Below are positions 1 through 12,007 of a stretch of DNA of 64,000 nucleotides, piece after piece (the stretch's first letter is position 1; each line of letters starts with the position of its first letter). The DNA is from Tetrahymena elliotti 4EA (Eukaryota > Ciliophora > Oligohymenophorea > Hymenostomatida > Tetrahymenidae). The notes below the pieces were generated by a model that was not told the origin of the DNA, searched no databases, and worked only from the letters and a program-made list of their open reading frames with translations. The position numbers and the translations under genes were made by a program. Where the stretch lies: NCBI GenBank assembly GCA_000231825.2, contig JH720384.1:186001-250000 (forward strand), written 5' to 3'.

Positions 1-1312
1 TTTTTTAAACTTATTTTTTGGTTTTTTTTATTACTAAACTATCATGATAAATTATAAAATATGTTATTATTTTTTTAAACTAAATTCATTTTTGATTTTT
101 AGTTTCCAATTTAATACCTCCAAAATAAAAAAAAATGTTAAAAAATAGAATAAAAAAGGGATTTATGTAATTAATTACCTTTTAAATTAGTTTTTAGCTA
201 ATAATTATCAAGAAAATTTGCTAATAGAAGATTGTAGCCTGGTTAAATAAATTAAAATATTGAAAAATTTTTTGTGATTTTTTTAATTTAGGTAAGAAAT
301 CTTCACTCATTTTTAGTGTAAGTAAGAGTAAAAACCTTAATTTAAAAAATATAATTAATAACTTTACTCTAAATCATTAAATTTAACAGAAAAAATTTAA
401 TTTAAATAAGATTTTAGTTGATTTTAGATTTCTTATTATATTTCAAATTATTCAGATTAAAAATCTTTTGAGAAACAAAGTCACTACTCTTTTTCAAATA
501 TGATGATATTTCTTAAAGTTTTTATCCAATAATTTTAGAATGTTATTTATTAATAATATAATTTCAAATAAAAAAATTATATTTTATTTTAGTTTAAAAC
601 ATACCCTTTTTGAAAAAATTTCTGATGAAAAATCATTACCGTTTTACTTCTTATTTTAAATTTAGTTCCACATTAATTTGATTTTTTACATAATGTAAAA
701 AAATGATATTATCTACATATTTCATATTTTAGAGATGGAAATTTAATATCCAATAGATAATCTTTAAGTAAATTAATAAAAAAAACAAAAAATATCAGTT
801 CTAAATAATTTTTATTTATGAATATTTTAGTTTTCGGACTCATATCCGTGTAAAATAAAATTACTGAAATAAATCTTTAAGAAAAATTAATTCAAACATT
901 TCTCAATAAAAAAACTTTAAGTGAAGAATGAAAATTTTAAAGAATTAATTAAATGACTTCTTAATGAATTTGGATGAATTAATTAATGTTTGTGAATTTA
1001 AAAAAATAAATTGATATCTTACAATAAATATCTTTGATTTTTAGAATTTAATTTATACTCATAATTCATATTAACTAAGGTTATTCTGCACCCATTTTGA
1101 ATCTTATTTATTGATAGATCTTTCGAATTAAAAATAAAAAATAAAAGAAAAGATTCCGATAAAATAATAATATTTAAAGTTAATTGGTTGTTAAATGTTT
1201 AGGAAAGGATAAAGCTTTTACTTATTACAAATACTGAATAGAATTTTAATAAATTAATAGATACTAAATAATCCATAAATAATTCTAAAAAAACACTAAA
1301 TATAACTTATAA
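1..1312. other. AT-rich intergenic region
   Basis: No exon could be supported on either strand. The sequence is A/T-homopolymer rich with TGA in all frames at short intervals. It lies downstream of the minus-strand gene that ends at 1313, so it holds that gene's 3' UTR and part of another intergenic stretch. Confidence 0.6.
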
Positions 1313-4099
1313 TCAATCTAAATCAAGAACAGGTTGTAAAACAATTTCTTCATTACCATCTTCTTATGCATCATTTTATTAATTATGTACTGCCTACTCA
1401 ACTTACTTTTCTGATTCTTATTACTCTGTTTTGTTAAAGAGTAAAGAAGAGGAAGCTTGATTTTATACAGGCTTCGAAAAAATACTGTTTGTATTAGAAT
1501 TTTGACCAAATAGGATGGTTGCTTTATTTGATTAAACAGGAATTTGGCTCAAACGATTAGCTTCTGATTCACTTTCAGAGTTATATGTAGCCTTGTTACT
1601 AATTAAAGATTGTTACTTGCTTATTTCATAATTTTCATTAACTTTCTTTTCAACTTATTATTTTTTTTAGACTACATCAGTGATTTATTCTTTGTCATCA
1701 CTGATCAATTCTATGAAATTTCTTTTAAGATTAAGTTCTGAGCCATTTCCATTTGAAACAATTTCTTATTCAATTTAATTCTTGTCATTACTTTAAGTAG
1801 CTTAACCCCATGTCTCACTTTCATCTAAATTTTTTTAGTGATACATCTCTTCAGTAAGTGTCTTCTTCAATTCAAAATTTTATTAAGCATCTTGTTGAGA
1901 GAAATAAGATGCCTATTATAGCTTGCTATTTATAGCTCTTGTGGATAAATCAACTTCACTGATAAATTCAGAGTCTTCAGCTTGGGTTTCATTGTTTCTG
2001 GCATTTTATAATTACTAATGACGCTTTTCGAAGTAATTTTATAAGTCAATAGAATTATCAATAAAGCTAAGACGCTTGCTTTAACGAAGACAAAAGATAC
2101 GGTTTTTAACTTATTAGCAGATAGAAACATATTCCAAATGCTTTTCAGCGAGAGTGTATTGTTAGAAAAAGAGATCAAATTCACCTATTAATTAAGATTC
2201 TTCATATTTCAAGATGTTATTCAACAAAAGTGCTTCTAAACATTACAAGAAGATTTCTTTATTTTCATTAGGAGAGAAGGCAAAAACTCTAGGATAAGAA
2301 ATGATTTTACTGAAACATTGGTCAAGATTAGCAATTAGTTCAGGCTTAATTTATAAACGGCCACACTTTTGTAAGTATAAAGAGATAGTTTACAAAATAT
2401 ATTAAGCTAAGCTGGTGAATTTGTCCTTGTTCATAGAGCGGATTAATTCATTTTCAAGAGCTGATTTACTCAAAACAATACCTGTTTCACGAATGACAAT
2501 TCTGTCACCACTACCCTTGATATCTTGTTGGATAGTAGATATTTCATTGACTATTCTTTTACCCTTTTTATCTTTACGGAAGTTCATTTCATCAATTGCT
2601 GCTGAAGTTTCAGTATTAGCTGCCTACTTGTATTACTTCAAGTAATTACCATAATATTATTACAATAAATCTAAGGGATTTAAAGGAGATTGGTAGAGGA
2701 GATATTCACCAAATTCAAAAAAGATACTTCCACAAGTCTAAAGAATTACAACACATGTCTTAAGGAGATTTTTAGAGATGAGGTAGTTAGATTCATAGTT
2801 AATAGTAATGAAATAAAGAGCGTTATAAAGCCATTCAGAATATTTGACAAAACCTTATTAACTAACTTAAATAAGTGATCTTAGAATTTTTAAACCCATG
2901 CATTTTACACCAAAAGAAACTTCTTCATAATCTTCCTTGCTTAAAACTAATTTGCTATCAAGTAAAGATTCTAAGTTTGAAAGATTATCTCTTTATGCTT
3001 TTTTGGTATTAGCAGCCTTCTTTTCAAGATACTTAGAGTCTAAAGAAAGAATGTTTTCAACAATCTTCAAATAGCTTAACATGTTCCAATTATGAACTGA
3101 TTCTTCTTTGATATGAGACATAGTAGAGCGAATAAGCTTAGATAATAGATTCAAACGAGATAAGACAGCAATTTTTACTTCATTAGAGTTATTAGTAGTG
3201 GCCTTAAGAGATTCCCAATCAAAAATAAAGGTAGGTTAAACAGCAAATCCATCTTCATATGTATAGTTACGGAGAATATCTTCCTAAGTAATACCACGAC
3301 AGACGAATAGGAAACCATAATAAAAGTTATTAAAGTATCTGTTAAGGAAATATTTAACACGATCAGGGTAAGCGGCAACTGTATTAATACTCTTAGGTAA
3401 ACTAGAGAATAAATTGACTACTTCATCTTGTAAGTATTCAGTAAGTAGAACAAGTTCTTATTATGAAGAATTTTTGTATTCTAAGGCTTAAAATAGAATA
3501 TGTTCAATAAACTTAGCTTGATTTTTAAAAATGTGAGGTTGGCTAGAAAGTATTTTATTAAATTGCTACAAGAAAGGTTTAATCAATTAGAAATATTGTA
3601 AATCATTGCTAGCAGAATTAGTTTAGTTGGCAATAACATCCTTAAAGCAGAATTCAAGCAATTTTGTCAAATGCTTACCATCTTCTTCAATTCTTTGCTT
3701 AATTTTTTTGTGAGATTCATTGAAATCCTATAAATTTTTGTAAATTTTGCGACTCAAATAGCAATAGATAGTACCATAAGGAATACTCAACATACGTTTT
3801 AATTCTTCAGTTTGAGATTTAATTTTGAAAGACATGATATTAAGAAGATTGAGTATGATCTTAGAATCTTGAATGTTGTTAAGTGTATTTTAATATTCAT
3901 TTTCTAAAATATTGGAGCTCAAGTAATTAATAAGCACAACTTCGCTTTCTGACTTAAGCTTCTTGTCATGAAGTAAATTAATAAATGAGTCCCAATCTTC
4001 AATTCTTGCTTTGAAATTATTTCTCTATAGCTCCTCAATATATTTATCTGCTTTGGAGGAGTCTTTTAAAAGGGCTTCGTAAGTCTTTTGGATTTTCAT
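1313..4099 (-). CDS. Unrecognised large helical (HEAT-like) protein
   Basis: I do not recognise this gene. Reading TAA/TAG as Gln gives one uninterrupted frame of 928 residues from ATG at 4099 (MKIQKTYEALLKDSS...) to TGA at 1313-1315, with no intron needed. The first roughly 650 residues are mixed hydrophobic/charged segments that look like stacked amphipathic helices (armadillo/HEAT type), for example around 2900-2700 (ALYFITINYESNYLISKNLL). The last roughly 250 residues are rich in Q, N, E and S and probably disordered. No signal peptide or membrane segment is visible. A Rix1/PELP1-like or nuclear transport scaffold is possible but is only a guess from the architecture. It is transcribed divergently from NAP1 across a 1.7 kb gap. 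That it is a gene is well supported by length under a one-stop code; its function is unknown. Confidence 0.85.
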
Positions 4100-5786
4100 T
4101 ATATTTATTAATATTGTATTTCTAAATTTTATAAATGATTTTAAATTTTGTTGTATTAGACAATCTGCTTGATTTTTTGTTGAATAAAATGGCAAATGAC
4201 TGAGTTAAATATATTCTATTCAATAAATAAATATATATCTTAATTATTAATATTAATATTGATCAATTTTTCTTTCTCTCTTAGTAATATACAAAAATAG
4301 TTAAAAAATTAATATTCTCTCTCTCAATCGATTTTTAGCTATTTTGCTATATTAGCTCATTCATTAAATCAATATCAATTAATTAATTTTTTTTCATGCA
4401 AAATATATTAAAAATGAATGCCTTTTAATCTATATATCTTTCTTAAGTAGCATTTCTGTGTTCTTTATTCATTTCATTTATTTTTTGAATGAAATTTTAA
4501 TTGTTAAAATGTAATACTTTGGGTTTTACCAATTAGTTGTACAAACTAATTCAAACATATCTTTGAATCTAATAAGATAAAAATAAAAGGAGTCCAAATT
4601 TGAGACTGAAAATTTATTAAAAAAGCAAAGGCCTACTTTTAAAAGTAGAAGAATTCATAAATTTGTTTTAAATATTTTCTCATTAGAATAAAATTTTAAT
4701 TGAAAATTCCTATATTTATTTTTATATTTTTTTAAAATCAACAGCTAAATATTTAAATAGTTTCTATCCTTTTCAATACAAAAGAAAAATTTTAGCTTCT
4801 TGGGTTTTCTTGATGCTTTAGCTATTCTTTTCACTTAAAGCATAAAGAAATAATTTTATTTATAGCAAAATTAATTCAAATATGATAATATGCATTTTTA
4901 ATGATTAATGCTAATATTAGTTTAGAAACTTAAATATTTTCTATTTATTTAATCTATCTTTCTAAATATAACAAAAACAAATAATTATTATCAAAGCTAT
5001 TTCTATCTATTAAATGTATCTTTATGAATAAAAATTAAAAAGATAAATAAAATATGTATTTGCAGGGAAAATGGTATTTGTATCAATGTTGAATGTAAAA
5101 ATCATCTATTTTTTTGTATTTAAGATACTTTTATTTTCATAAAATTCAAAAAAAAGGGCAATAGTATACTTGGAATAAATTATTCTACTTATTAAAAATT
5201 AAATCATATCTAATAAATGCATTTAGATATTTTAACACTCTATATTTAACTTATAAACTTAAATATCTTGCTATTTATTTAATTAATAATCTAAATTTAA
5301 CAAAAATAAATAATTATTATCAAATTGAATGATATTGATCAATTTATCTTAGATGAATTTTTAGGATTATTTTTCAAATTTGCTTGCTTACAATTTGCAA
5401 TTTGCCTTATGAAAATTATTTGTATGTTTTAGAAAGATTTTAGTGGGGTCTCATGACTTATTTGTTTGTTTCTTTGCTTGTTTGTTTGCTACTTATGTTA
5501 ATGAAGCAGAAACAAAAAAAGAATTTTGATAGAAGTACCTTGCTCCACCAAAAATTTTGAACCAAATAAAATTATAATTTGCATGAAAGAATTAGTATCA
5601 GACTATATTATATATGTAGGTTAGTGCTAAGAATTATATTTGAGCTAATATTAATTAAGAAAAGAAGGTAAATTTAATTGATTTATAAATAGCTTCTTTA
5701 TTGGAGATCAAATTCATAAAAAAAATTAAAATCTGATTAAAATTAACAAACAAATAATCTTAAAAGCAATAAAAAATCTTTCTAAA
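4100..5786. promoter_or_regulatory. Divergent intergenic region upstream of NAP1
   Basis: No coding signal is seen. The region separates the starts of two divergent genes, so it must hold both promoters. It contains an imperfect direct repeat (4926-5002 and 5255-5326) and a short inverted repeat, AATTAGTT-gtaca-AACTAATT, near 4530-4550. No known motif was identified, so the promoter role rests only on gene orientation. Confidence 0.5.
4926..5326. repeat. Imperfect direct repeat, two copies about 330 bp apart
   Basis: Copy one (4926-5002) and copy two (5255-5326) share the order: AAACTTAAATAT, CTATTTATTTAAT, CTAAAT(A/T)TAACAAAAA, then AAATAATTATTATCAAA. They differ by a few substitutions and one small indel. 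The similarity is longer than expected from base composition, but it is in very AT-rich DNA, so its significance is uncertain. Confidence 0.5.
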
Positions 5787-7119
5787 ATGTCTTCTACTGC
5801 CGTAATTGCTTTATTTCATTTTTCTAAAATTGAAAAATTATAATGATATTTGAATTCGCTTACCTTACCTTTTTCAATCTTATCAATAGGAAACCAAGAC
5901 CCACGATCACGAAAACTGCGATCAAGACCACGAACACGAAGAAATCGACATCGATCAATAAATCGAAGAATCCATCAAGGAATTAGCCCTCGGTGAAAAG
6001 ATCAGAGCTGTCGCTATCAACCACCACCTCGCTGAAAAGAAGGCTCTTGACGAAGAACTTTAAAAGAAGATCTAAGCCCTCACCTTCGAATATGAACAAA
6101 AATCCATGCCCATCTACGCTAAGGTATAATTTTCATAACAACTAAAGAATATCTCTTAGCTTTTTTGAGTGTCATGCTCAGCTTAACTCCTAAGCAAAAT
6201 TTGCATAAACCCAAACATTTTACATAGAAGTTTTTGAGCAATCAAAAGCATCTGATAGCAACAGCAAAGAGTATCAGCATATCTAAAAAAATCTACATTT
6301 CTAAGCATAAACTAATCCAATTTATAAAAAAATTAGACCTAAGAAATTGTTCAAGGTAGAGTTCCCACTGAAGAAGAATTAAAGGACTTAGAAAAGTACT
6401 TGAAGGAAGAAGAAAAGACTCAAGTTGAAGGTGCCAAGAAGGAAGAACCCATCACCGAATATTGGTTGAAGGCCATGAAGAGCAACGACGTCTTGGCTAT
6501 GGAAATCAAGGAACAAGATGAAGCTGCCTTAAAGACCCTCACCAAGGTTGAATACGTTTTGGAAGATGCCAAGAAGTTCCACATTGTCTTCACCTTCGGT
6601 GCCAACGACTACTTCACCAACACTGAATTAAAGAAGACCGTTGAATTAGATGAAAACGAAGAACCCGTTAAGACCACCGGTACCCCCATTGAATGGAAGG
6701 AAGGAAAGAACACCACCGTCAAGATCACCAAGAAGACCCAAAAGAACAAAAAGACTGGTGTCAAGAGAGTCGTCGAAAGAGAAACCAAGATTGAATCTTT
6801 CTTCAACTTCTTCTCTGACTCTTCCCCCACTGATGCCCCTGAAGAAGAAGATGAAGAAAAGGACGAACAAGCTATGGACGGTGACAGAATTAACATCGAT
6901 TTCGATATTGCTAGATCTTTAATCGATGAAGTCATTCCTTACTCCCTTGAATACTTCCTTGGTATTAAGACTGGTGGTGAAGATCACGATGAAGAAATCG
7001 ATATGGATGACCTCGACGAAGAAGAAATCGCCTAATTACAAAAGGAATACGCTGCCAAGACTGGTAAGAAGGGACCCGCTGGTGGTGCTAACGATAAGAA
7101 GGACTGCAAACAATAGTGA
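5787..7119 (+). CDS. NAP1: Nucleosome assembly protein NAP1
   Basis: Histone H2A-H2B chaperone of the NAP family, which shuttles histones and assembles nucleosomes. Three exons: 5787-5801, 5890-6123 and 6337-7119, all in phase 0, giving 343 residues. Family features visible: an N-terminal helix with ...YEQKSMPIYAK, then EGAKKEEPITEYWLKAMKSN, the core motif DYFTNTEL, a basic strand-loop (KNTTVKITKKTQKNK), ESFFNFF, and a terminal acidic tract (EEEDEEKDEQ, EEIDMDDLDEEEIA). The protein ends CKQQ, the same prenylation box as at the C-terminus of animal NAP1L1. Its last Gln is encoded by TAG immediately before TGA. Codon use is strongly biased to AAG, GCC, ACC, GAA and CAA, unlike the neighbouring genes, which suggests high expression. 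The start was chosen because the short first exon joins a clean GT-AG intron in frame. Confidence 0.95.
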
Positions 7120-8065
7120 TTGATTTAGTTAGTTAGTTAAAAATTATATAGTAAATCTATCTCTTGTTTTCTTTCTCACTCTCAATAAACAAACATAAAT
7201 CTGTTATATAGCAAGCAAACAACATATAGTGAAAGATAAATCTTAAATTATAATAATATGGAATGAAAGTAATAATCTAGCTTTAATATTAACTTGGAAT
7301 AATAGCAAACAATAACAATTAATCCATTAATAACATAAACTAATAAACCAAGTCTTCATAGCAAGCAAGCAATCAATGAATGAAGAATAACCATAACAAA
7401 ATGCATAAAATATATCTTTGTTAACAACTCTAATTATAGTTGAAGTAAAGCCTGTTTATATATCCAAATTTGTATTGAAATTAATTATTCCTTTCACTCT
7501 ACAATATATTCTTCTTCATTCAAACCAATTTACTTTTTTCTAATCAACTTCAAATTAGATTTTTCATTATCAAATAGTTTTAATTCACAAAATATTATCA
7601 AAAATGCATCCATCAAACTTTTTAAATTTTAAAATAACTTTTCTAAAAATTTAACTTAAAAGCAAAAATAAATTCAATTTAATTTAAAAGAAACAAAAAT
7701 GCTTAATTATCAAAATAAAATTAGGATGTATTAACTAACCATAATTTAAAAAAAAGTATAGAATTATTAACAAAAAACGTGTCAGAAAAAAAAGAAATTA
7801 AAATGATTAAAAAAAGAACAGTTTGAGCAATTTATAGTAGATTTCTAGTTTTTTAAAATTCTAAGAAGAGTTAGCAACTTTTTGTAAAATTGATTCTACT
7901 AAGCTAAAATTAATTTTTAACTCCCATTCCTTGCAGATTATTTAACTTTTCTTTCAAACACACAAAAAATATCAATTATCTAATTATTGGATTTGATATT
8001 TTTATTAAATAAATAATTATCAATTACTTTGTTAAAAGTTAGGATTATCAATAACATAAAAAGAA
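7120..8065. other. Intergenic region between NAP1 and SDA1
   Basis: About 0.95 kb of AT-rich sequence with no supportable exon. It holds the NAP1 3' UTR and the SDA1 promoter, since both genes point right. Confidence 0.55.
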
Positions 8066-10813
8066 ATGAGTCTCAAAGTCTTAAAAGACTAGCCTCTTTC
8101 TAAGGAAGAAAAAGAAAAAAAAAAGCTTGAGGATGAGCAAAAAAAAGAAGAAGAGGACTTCGTCAAGCAACTTGAAATTATTTCCTACAAAATTAGAAAG
8201 AATCCCGAATTGTATGTGAAGGAAGTCACTCAATACTATTCAGAATTCAAGTCATCATTTGAAAAAGTCAAGGAAAGTCCTATGTAAAAAAATAGAAAAT
8301 TCTCTGATTTATGTGTATTTTTAGCTCGTATTGCTCAATTTTACAAATTTGACGTACTTGATACTTATATTATGGAATTTTTGGAGCATTATGCTAATTA
8401 AATGAATCCAGCTTTAAGAAGAAGTCTTGCTGCTGCTCTTATGATTATGCGTTCTAAGAATCTCCTTAAGCCTGTTGAAACTACATCATTCCTTTTAAAG
8501 CTCTTAAACTGTCAAGACAAAGTAATTCAAATTTTGATTATTGTTTTTCAAAAATAAAAAAGATGAAGCTTTAATCAAAAATATTTTATGAATTTAGGAA
8601 CTTAGAAAAATGATTGCAAGCCACATAGTTAATGATATCAGAAGAATGAATAAGCATCACAAGAATCAAAAGATCAATAAATCTCTCCAAAACATTATTT
8701 TTGAAATCTTAAAGAATAACAGTGATGGTATTGCAAAGAGAAGTTTACAAATTATGATCACTCTTTACAAGAAGGGTGTTTGGACTGATTAAAAAACAGT
8801 TAATATTATTGCTTCAGGTTGCTTGAATGATAACTATAAGATAAAGCTCATTTCTTGCTATTTCTTAATCTCAACTACTGAAATTGAAGAATATGTCTCA
8901 ACTGATGAAGATGAAGAAGAAGAAATTGACCTTAAGGAAAAGAAGGGTATTAATAAAAAGACTAGAGCTAAGATAGCTAAAAGAGAAAGAGAAAAAAAGA
9001 AAGCTGATAAGAGACTTCGTAAGAGAATGAAACAAAATATTAAAAATAACTTTTACCCTATCGATCAAATATACAATCCTTAGGATTTCGCTGAAAAAGT
9101 ATTTGCCCTCCTAAGAAAATCTCATGAAAAGTTCCCTGTTAAGATGTGTATGATGTCAGTTTTATCAAGAATGATTTGCCGTCATTAATTAATGTTGCTC
9201 AGCTTCTACTCTTTCTTGTAGAAGTATCTCCTCCCTCATCAGAAAGAAGTCACTAAAATTCTTGCTTATCTTGCTGAATCTATTCATAAATTAGGTAAAA
9301 TTTATAAGGTTTAAATGATAAATTAATTTTTTTTAATTGTATTTATTAAGTTCCTCCTGAAGAGCTTATTCTTACTGTGAAGCACGTTATTGAAAACTTT
9401 GTGAATGATAGATGTTCTGAGTAGGCTATGACATGGGGTTTGAACACAATCAGAGAGATGTGTGTTAAAAATTATCATATTATTGATGGTCCTAACCTTA
9501 ATTACCTTGCAAGTTACTGTGATTATAAGAACAAATATGTATGTAGAGCTGCTAAATCTATTGTTAATTTGTACAGATAAATTAATCCTAAGCTCTTAGA
9601 AAAGAAATACAGAGGTAAAATCAGATAAGAAGGTAAATTAAAAGACGATGATGGTGAATTGCTCAAGTATGGAGAAGAATATATTTATGAAACCATTGAT
9701 GGTGCTGAACTACTTTAAGAAGATGGCGATTTACCTGTTTATATGGACCGTCTTTTGACTGATGAAGATTTTAGAAAAATCAAATTCTTGAAGATGAAGA
9801 AGGCTTAATAAGAAGAATTAGAAAGACAAGAAAAAATTGAGAGATTGAAAAGAGGAAGACTTGCTGATGGAGAAGATGATGATGAAGACGAAGAAGATGA
9901 TGATGGTGAAGGTTCAGAATATGATGACATTTTATCTGGAGAATGGGATGATGAAGCTGAAGAATATGAAGATAGTGAAGAAGAAGATGATGAAGAAAAT
10001 GATAAAAAGAAGAAACCTAAAAAAGTTCAAAAAGCTTAACCAACTAAAAAAGAAAGCAAGGCTAGTAAAAAGGCTGATTAATAGGATGAAATTGATATTG
10101 AAGAAGATTATGATGATGTTTCTGAAATCTCTGAAGATTATGATGAAGAAGATGTCTCTGGTGATTTAGAAGAATTAGAAGATGAAGAAGGTGAAGGTGA
10201 TGAAGAAGAAGAAATCGAAGGTGAAGAAAACGATGAAGAAGATGATGATGAAGAGAATATCATAATGATGGATGATTCTGAAAATGAAGGTGAAACTGAA
10301 GAAAAAACTAAAAAGGAAAAGAAGAAGAAAGAAACTGAAAGTAAAAAACCTGAAGATGCTGCATAGAAAGAATAGGATAAATAAGACAAATCTAAAAAGC
10401 TTAAACAATAAAACAAAAAGCGTAAATTAGATTTAGATGGTTATAGCAGTTTTGACTCTGATGAATATGAAGAAGAAATGCAAGGTTAAGGTCATATCCA
10501 TGGACATGTCAATAAATCATAGATTGAATCCTTCAAAGATAGCAGAGCCGAAGCTAGAAAGAAAATAGAAGAAGAAAATAGAAATAAAGTTAAAGAAAGA
10601 TGGTATTAGGGACCCAAGGAAAAAGGCGGTGGTCTTTCCAATAGAGACAAACAAAGATTCAAACCACTTAATATGCTTAGACCTAAAAAGAATTCAGAAT
10701 AAATCCTTGTTAAAAAAACCAAATAAAAAATATAACAAATCAAAAACTAGCTTGGTCATTTCTAATCCGGTAAACATAAAAAAACTGGTAAAAAGAAAAT
10801 AAAAAGATAATGA
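8066..10813 (+). CDS. SDA1: SDA1 homologue, 60S ribosomal subunit biogenesis
   Basis: Nucleolar/nuclear protein family (yeast Sda1, animal SDAD1) needed for maturation and export of pre-60S particles. Three exons: 8066-8521, 8598-9294 and 9351-10813, giving 871 residues. Diagnostic segments: LRRSLAAALMIMRSKNLLKP, LKLLNCQDKELRKMIASHIV, DIRRMNKHHKNQKINKSLQN, AKRSLQIMITLYKKGVWTD, then VPPEELILTV and GLNTIREMCVKN, all in SDA1 order. The C-terminal third has long Asp/Glu runs with KKXX stretches (about 9870-10330). It ends with the conserved basic region GGGLSNRDKQRFKPLNMLRP and a Lys-rich tail. Introns are 76 and 56 nt. The final codons are AGA-TAA-TGA. It converges with the PH-domain gene on the right. 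Confidence 0.95.
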
Positions 10814-12007
10814 ACAAACATCTTGTTAAATTAACACAATTAATTTCACTTAATCTAATTAAAATAAATTATTTGCTGGATTTTCATTTCACTTAAAGTG
10901 TTTTGTTATTTATTTCATATCTATTCAATCATATAATAATAAATTATAATTCAAGTAATTCTTATTTTATAAACAATTCTATCCACATATATAGCTATGC
11001 ATACATACATAATATTATTTATTCAATTTTCTACAGTAATCATTTTTAAAGTAATTTATTCTTCAAAAAATAATTAAAATTTTAAAAAGTTTAATATAAA
11101 AATTCATGAAATGTTTAATTAAATACATTAATTGGTAATAATCTGCCAGATCTTATCTCTTTTTGAACTTATGTAAAATTATCTTAAATTATTTTATAAC
11201 TTTTCAGTAGATATCCATCCCTCAATTTATTTCTCAATTAAATTTAAATTTTCAAATTATAAATTATAAAGTAATAAAAAAAAGAATGAAATGGTGTCTA
11301 GAAATTTGTAAATCAAGATACCTTTACTTACTTAAATTTAAATAAGGTATTCACTCAATCAATTTTATTTTAGTAAAACCTATTATTTTTATGTAATTTC
11401 TGGCTTGTGTGGATGTAAATTGTGGCAATATATTCTATTGATAAAGTTAGTATTAATAATATGTGTATATGTAGTCTTTAATAAAACACCTTATGTGAAA
11501 TTATTTGTTAAAAAAAATAGATTGAGTTATTTTGATGAATATTAAACTTAATTTATTTGTTTTCATATTATTTCTTATCATTTTTATTTATCTGAAACTT
11601 TCAAAAGGTAAAAAAATATTTTGAAAAAAGAAGCCATCTTTATCAATTCTGGAATATTTATTTTGTTTCTGGGTTTTGAAAGTTTTGTTTGATAAGCAAA
11701 TTTGTAAATTAATCCAAAATAGGTAAGTTTTTAATACTTAATTTTTAGTATTTGATTATAAAATATTAATAAAAGGAAATGATAGGAGAGATAGATTGAA
11801 AATAATTGTATTATAAAATTATTTTAGAAATATGTTTAGAAATAAGATAAAGAAATAAGGAGGGAAATTATAGAATATTAAATTAAGACTTGATTAAGTT
11901 AAAACAAGGAATTTATGATTGAGGGATATAAATAAAAAGATAACTAATATTAAACTATAAGTAATGAGGTTAAAATATATAATATTTTAAAGAGGTGTTT
12001 TTAATTG
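10814..12007. other. Intergenic region between convergent genes
   Basis: About 1.2 kb, very AT-rich, with no supportable exon. It should hold the 3' UTRs of SDA1 (plus) and the PH-domain gene (minus). Confidence 0.55.

Noticed and set aside
2415..2878. Plus-strand frames of 76 and 62 residues
   Set aside because: They lie inside the continuous minus-strand frame of the HEAT-like gene and have no family similarity.
6420..6935. Minus-strand frames of 61-108 residues within the NAP1 gene
   Set aside because: They are antisense shadows of the conserved NAP1 exon, Ser/Phe-rich as expected from reversed Glu/Lys codons.
10138..10416. Minus-strand Ser/Phe-rich frame of 92 residues
   Set aside because: It is the reverse complement of the Asp/Glu tract of SDA1.
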